Below are positions 5,516-8,230 of a stretch of DNA of 8,230 nucleotides, in pieces; the stretch's first letter is position 1, and each line of letters begins with the position of its first letter. The stretch comes from CBCXVS01 sp965178525 (GTDB taxonomy: Bacteria > Tectomicrobia > Entotheonellia > Entotheonellales > Entotheonellaceae). The stretch covers positions 1-8,230 of the forward strand of contig CBCXVS010000316.1 of the NCBI GenBank assembly GCA_965178525.1. Reading direction: 5' to 3'. The notes below the pieces were generated by a model. That model was not told the DNA's origin. It saw nothing but the letters and a program-made list of their open reading frames with translations, and did not search any database. The position numbers were made by a program, and so were the translations under genes.

Positions 5516-5758
5516 TAATGCCTACAACTTGCCGATTCGCTTCGCGCCCTTTCGCGTTCTTCGTGGCGCCTGTTTTGATCGTCTCCGGGCGCTGATCGCC
5601 TCGGCATGACGGCGCCTTTTGAAAAACGATGTCGCGCATGTTGTCCAGGCCCTTAAGTACTGAAACAAAATCAAATATGTCTTTCCTCTGGAAAAATATA
5701 TCAAGGTCATTTTGTCCAGGTACTTATATCCCTTGGTAAACGGTGAGGGCATTCCTCT
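5516..5758. other. Intergenic region upstream of the rsbW-like/mla cluster
   Basis: No credible gene. The left part (about 5530-5577), read on the minus strand, has loosely repeated CGAAG/CGAAA words (CACGAAG, CGCGAAA, CGCGAAG), probably a decayed dispersed repeat. The right part (about 5650-5735) is AT-rich, as a promoter or leader would be, but I could not pick a convincing -35/-10 pair. TTGTCCAGG occurs twice (5641-5649 and 5712-5720), and TAAGTAC (5654-5660) is inverted as GTACTTA (5720-5726). GAGGG at 5745-5749 serves as the ribosome binding site of the next gene, 9 nt before its ATG. Confidence 0.5.
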
Positions 5759-6187
5759 ATGCAGCCTGATCATGTGACATTATCGGTGCCGAGTCATCCG
5801 AGGTACTTGCGACTTGTCCGTGATGTCCTCACCCGTCTGCTCACCGATGTGGGGTTTAGCAAACGCGATAGGATGGGCGTCGTCTTGGCTGTGAACGAGG
5901 CGTTTGCAAACGTGATCAAGCATTGTTATCAAGGCGATGTAACGCAACGGATCGATCTGACGGTATGCGTTGAGCCGCAGGTGGTGACGATTGAAATGCG
6001 TGACTATGGGAAACATCCGGATGTTGCGTGCATTCAACCCCGTGATCTCCAGGATGTCCGGCCCGGGGGGCTGGGCACCCATCTGATGCGATCGATCATG
6101 GACGAGATTACCTATGATATGGCATCCGACACTGGAACCGTGCTACGGATGCGCAAGCATCGGAGTGTGCCGTGCACATCACCATAG
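5759..6187 (+). CDS. RsbW-like anti-sigma factor / serine-protein kinase (GHKL ATPase)
   Basis: A 142-residue single-domain protein of the RsbW/SpoIIAB HATPase group. The N-box is AVNEAFANVIKH (44-55) with the Mg-binding Glu47 and Asn51. The G1 box is RDYGKHPD (81-88), the G2 box is RPGGLGTHLMRS (101-112), and GTVLRMRK (126-133) is the final strand. Such proteins bind ATP, phosphorylate a serine on a partner STAS antagonist, and, in anti-sigma versions, sequester a sigma factor when the antagonist is phosphorylated. The very next gene, overlapping by 16 bp, is a STAS protein with the expected acceptor motif, which fits a kinase-substrate pair and suggests translational coupling. No sigma factor gene is visible. 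The ATG at 5759 follows GAGGG by 9 nt. It is probably the first gene of the mla-like operon; its real target could be a sigma factor or the transporter. Confidence 0.85.
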   Translation: MQPDHVTLSVPSHPRYLRLVRDVLTRLLTDVGFSKRDRMGVVLAVNEAFANVIKHCYQGDVTQRIDLTVCVEPQVVTIEMRDYGKHPDVACIQPRDLQDVRPGGLGTHLMRSIMDEITYDMASDTGTVLRMRKHRSVPCTSP

Positions 6188-6519
6188 AATCAACCCAGGA
6201 TGATATTACGATCTTGCACCTTGCCGGGGACGTGGACATGAAGGAGGTGACGGCGTTTCGTCAGGCGTTACAGACGACAGTGCGAGACGCCAAGCGGGGT
6301 GTGGTCGTGGAGCTGACCGACGTCCCTTTCATCGATAGTTCCGGGATCGCGGTGTTGATTGAAGGATTGAAGTGGAGCCGTGCACGGTCGCTCCCGTTTG
6401 TCTTGACGCATTTGACTGAAGCCGTGCAAATGGTGATGGAACTTGCCCACCTCGAAGGGGTCTTTACGATTACCGGGAAGTTAGAGGAAGCGCTGGCGCG
6501 GATTGCCGAGGCGCCGTGA
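6172..6519 (+). CDS. STAS-domain anti-sigma factor antagonist / MlaB-like protein
   Basis: A 115-residue STAS domain. The strand-helix pattern is typical: LHLAGDVDM (15-23), VVVELTDVPFIDSSGIAVL (44-62) and LPFVLTH (74-80). DSSG (55-58) is the motif in which SpoIIAA/RsbV antagonists are phosphorylated by their kinases, and also where E. coli MlaB carries its important threonine. Two roles are therefore open: partner of the preceding RsbW-like kinase, or a subunit that binds the MlaF ATPase, or both. The start is a GTG at 6172 with GGAG (6162-6165) 6 nt before it. It overlaps the kinase gene by 16 bp and is separated from mlaE by 20 bp, so the four genes look like one transcript. Confidence 0.87.
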   Translation: MHITIESTQDDITILHLAGDVDMKEVTAFRQALQTTVRDAKRGVVVELTDVPFIDSSGIAVLIEGLKWSRARSLPFVLTHLTEAVQMVMELAHLEGVFTITGKLEEALARIAEAP

Positions 6520-6539
6520 GGCCGCAAGGAGCGTAAGGG

Positions 6540-7319
6540 ATGGACGCCACTCTTGGCAAACTGGGCCTGTTCTTGAGCCATGTGGCCAGCATCGCGCGGC
6601 TGTTTGTGCTCACGCTCTACTGGGTGTTCATCGCGCCATGGCGTGAGCGGCGGCCCGGGTTTTCCTTACAGCGTCTCGTCCACCTCATGTACGAGACCGG
6701 GGTGCGGTCTCTCCCGATCGTTTTATTGATCGGATGCCTCGCCGGCATTATTCTCTCGTTGGAAACAGGGGTCCAGCTCAAGCGCTTTGGCCAAGTGCAG
6801 TTGGTAGCGGGGCTGGTGGCGTTGTCGATGGCGCGCTCGCTAGGGCCGCTTCTCACCGCCATTGTGATTACGGGCCGAGTGGGTGCGGCGTACACCGCTG
6901 AACTTGGTACCATGAAAGTCTCGGAAGAGAGCCTGGCGCTTGAGGTGATGGCGGTGAACCCGGTGGGTTATCTGGTGGCGCCGCGTTTTCTGGCGCTTCT
7001 CATCATGCAGCCGTGCCTGACGGTATTCGCCGATCTCATGGGACTTGTCGGGGGATTTGGCATCGGGACCCTGGTCTATAACCTGAGCCCGGCTTCCTAT
7101 GTCAATACGACGTTGGTCTGGCTTCGGTTAACGGACATTGGCGCGGGCCTCCTCAAAAGTCTCATTTTTGCCGGTATTATTGGCCTGGTGGGATGTTACC
7201 GGGCCCTGGTGGTTGAGGGCGGTCCGGAAGGCGTGGGCCAGGCCACCATGGTGTCCGTGGTGACGACGATTGTCCTCATTATTGTGGCCGATGGAATCTT
7301 TACGGCGTTGTTGACCTGA
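6540..7319 (+). CDS. mlaE: MlaE-family ABC transporter permease (phospholipid transport)
   Basis: A 259-residue inner-membrane permease. Hydrophobic stretches at about 57-75, 88-111, 144-178, 205-225 and 235-256 suit the family's membrane segments, and an amphipathic N-terminal helix (about 8-33) precedes them. The family signature GRVGAAYTAELGTMKVSEE (112-130), followed by LALEVMAVNPVGYL (132-145), is clear; this is the region that contacts the ATPase. In MlaFEDB the permease dimer moves phospholipids between the inner membrane and a periplasmic MCE-domain protein (MlaD). No MCE gene falls in the window, but one would be expected just to the right. AAGGAG (6526-6531) precedes the ATG by 8 nt. 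Whether the direction is import or export, and which lipid is carried, cannot be told. Confidence 0.9.
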   Translation: MDATLGKLGLFLSHVASIARLFVLTLYWVFIAPWRERRPGFSLQRLVHLMYETGVRSLPIVLLIGCLAGIILSLETGVQLKRFGQVQLVAGLVALSMARSLGPLLTAIVITGRVGAAYTAELGTMKVSEESLALEVMAVNPVGYLVAPRFLALLIMQPCLTVFADLMGLVGGFGIGTLVYNLSPASYVNTTLVWLRLTDIGAGLLKSLIFAGIIGLVGCYRALVVEGGPEGVGQATMVSVVTTIVLIIVADGIFTALLT

Positions 7320-7331
7320 GGCAATGAAACC

Positions 7332-8230
7332 ATGCCGGGCGATGTCACCCTGCAAGATCGTGAGCCGATGATTGAAGTCTGCCATCTGCGCAAGTCCTTT
7401 GGCGGCAAGCTGGTGCTCGAGGATGTGAGTTTTACTGTACCACGCGGCGCCATCTGCGTGATTATGGGCGGCAGCGGCAGCGGTAAATCCACGATTTTGC
7501 GCCATCTCATTGGGGCGTTGAAGCCGGATGAGGGCGCCGTCTATCTCGATGGGGAGGACATTACCCGGCTCCCGGAGCGGGAATTGGAGCGTGTGCGGAG
7601 CAAAATCGGCATGCTGTTTCAAGGAGGCGCTCTCCTCAACTCGCTGACGGTGGGAGAAAATGTCGCCTTGCCCATCCGGCATCACACGGATCTCGCCAAT
7701 GCCACGATCAACATCATGGTCAAGATGAAGCTCGAACTCGTCGGCTTGCGCGATGCGGAGCATCTCAAGCCCTCGCAGATCAGCGGCGGCATGCAGAAGC
7801 GGGTCAGCCTGGCGCGGGCGATTGCCCTGGACCCGAAAATCGTCTTTTACGACGAACCCTCGGCCGGGCTCGATCCGATTGTGTCGGGGGTCATCGATAA
7901 ACTCATGATCGACCTCGCAAAGATCATGCGGATCACGTCGGTCGTTGTCACCCATGATATGAATAGCATCTTTCGCATTGCGGATATGGTCGTGATGTTG
8001 CATCGTGGGCGTATTGTGGTCTGCGATACGCCGGAGAATATTCGTCACCATCCTGACCCCTTGGTGCAGCAGTTTATCACGGGCGCACCGGATGGCCCCA
8101 TTCCGCTGCGTATGTCCCAGAAAGACTATGCCGAAGACATTTTGGGTCTCTTAGCGTGCGACCTGAAGACGCCTAACTTAAGTGGTTTGAACCAGTTAAA
8201 GGAAATGCAGGTCCGTGTGCGGACCTATCG
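7332..8230 (+). CDS. mlaF: MlaF-family ABC transporter ATPase, 3' end beyond window
   Basis: Open for 299 codons with no stop before the window edge. ATPase motifs in order: Walker A GGSGSGKST (46-54), Q-loop FQGGALLNSLTV (96-107), signature SGGMQKRVSLARA (151-163), Walker B IVFYDEPSAGLDP (170-182) and the H-loop THDM (207-210, His208). GAPDGPIPLR (251-260) and DYAEDILG (265-272) match the usual MlaF C-terminus, near residue 270. The frame nevertheless continues at least 28 residues further, which is longer than typical. It drives the preceding permease by ATP hydrolysis at the cytoplasmic face. The ATG at 7332 lies 12 nt after the mlaE stop, with GAGG (7318-7321) upstream; an alternative ATG at 7368 would give MIEVCHLRKSFGG, closer to many relatives. 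Confidence 0.9.
   Translation, partial: MPGDVTLQDREPMIEVCHLRKSFGGKLVLEDVSFTVPRGAICVIMGGSGSGKSTILRHLIGALKPDEGAVYLDGEDITRLPERELERVRSKIGMLFQGGALLNSLTVGENVALPIRHHTDLANATINIMVKMKLELVGLRDAEHLKPSQISGGMQKRVSLARAIALDPKIVFYDEPSAGLDPIVSGVIDKLMIDLAKIMRITSVVVTHDMNSIFRIADMVVMLHRGRIVVCDTPENIRHHPDPLVQQFITGAPDGPIPLRMSQKDYAEDILGLLACDLKTPNLSGLNQLKEMQVRVRTY

Noticed and set aside
4506..5518. TAA target-site duplication for the IS
   Set aside because: TAA is present on both sides, but the left copy is separated from the inverted repeat by two bases, so the duplication is not secure.
5522..5773. Minus-strand open frame of 83 codons between the IS and the rsbW-like gene
   Set aside because: It has a basic low-complexity C-terminus derived from the CGAAG-type repeat, no ribosome binding site that I can see, and no family resemblance.
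7324..7371. 15-codon open frame starting at the ATG at 7324, as a leader peptide
   Set aside because: It overlaps the mlaF start out of frame and has no distinctive composition; likely chance.
7128..8051. Minus-strand open frame of 307 codons
   Set aside because: It is His/Asp-rich and antisense to mlaE/mlaF, which carry all expected motifs. High GC keeps the opposite strand open.

Overview
The window reads as chromosomal DNA of a GC-rich, outer-membrane-bearing bacterium. The Mla-type lipid transporter genes on the right imply a Gram-negative envelope. No gene fixes the phylum. The mix of heptad repeats, an RsbW/STAS pair and mlaEF would fit lineages such as Nitrospirota, NC10/Tectomicrobia or deltaproteobacteria, but that is only an impression.

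Layout, left to right. Positions 1-244 hold repeat-rich intergenic DNA: AGCT-based 7-bp tandem arrays and a small REP-like palindrome. At 245-1438 (-) lies an alpha/beta hydrolase (esterase) with an unrecognised helical N-terminal region. A 216-bp divergent intergenic region carries two different heptamer arrays, one beside the ribosome binding site of each flanking gene. At 1655-2431 (+) is a TrmJ-type tRNA 2'-O-methyltransferase. It converges with and overlaps by 44 bp a TldE/PmbA-family protein (2388-3854, -). Between tldE and the next gene is a 91-bp imperfect palindrome made of phased AGCT heptads (3873-3963). At 4088-4441 (+) is an alkyltransferase-like (ATL) protein whose active-site Cys is replaced by Trp.

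An IS5-family, ISL2-like insertion sequence occupies 4511-5515, with 17-bp imperfect inverted repeats. Its transposase is split at an A8 run and appears to have lost its second catalytic Asp, so it is probably a dead copy. About 240 bp of intergenic DNA follows.

From 5759 to the right edge runs a tight + strand cluster: an RsbW-like anti-sigma kinase, a STAS-domain antagonist (16-bp overlap), an MlaE permease (20-bp gap) and an MlaF ATPase (12-bp gap, cut by the window end). The ATPase and permease form an ABC importer/exporter core for phospholipid trafficking, and in E. coli a STAS protein (MlaB) is part of that complex. Here the STAS protein keeps the DSSG site used by phosphorylatable antagonists and sits next to a matching kinase. 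This suggests a phosphorylation switch acting on, or shared with, the lipid transporter, which is the most interesting functional hypothesis in the window. The most unusual DNA-level feature is the recurrent placement of 7-bp repeat arrays at translation starts and stops.
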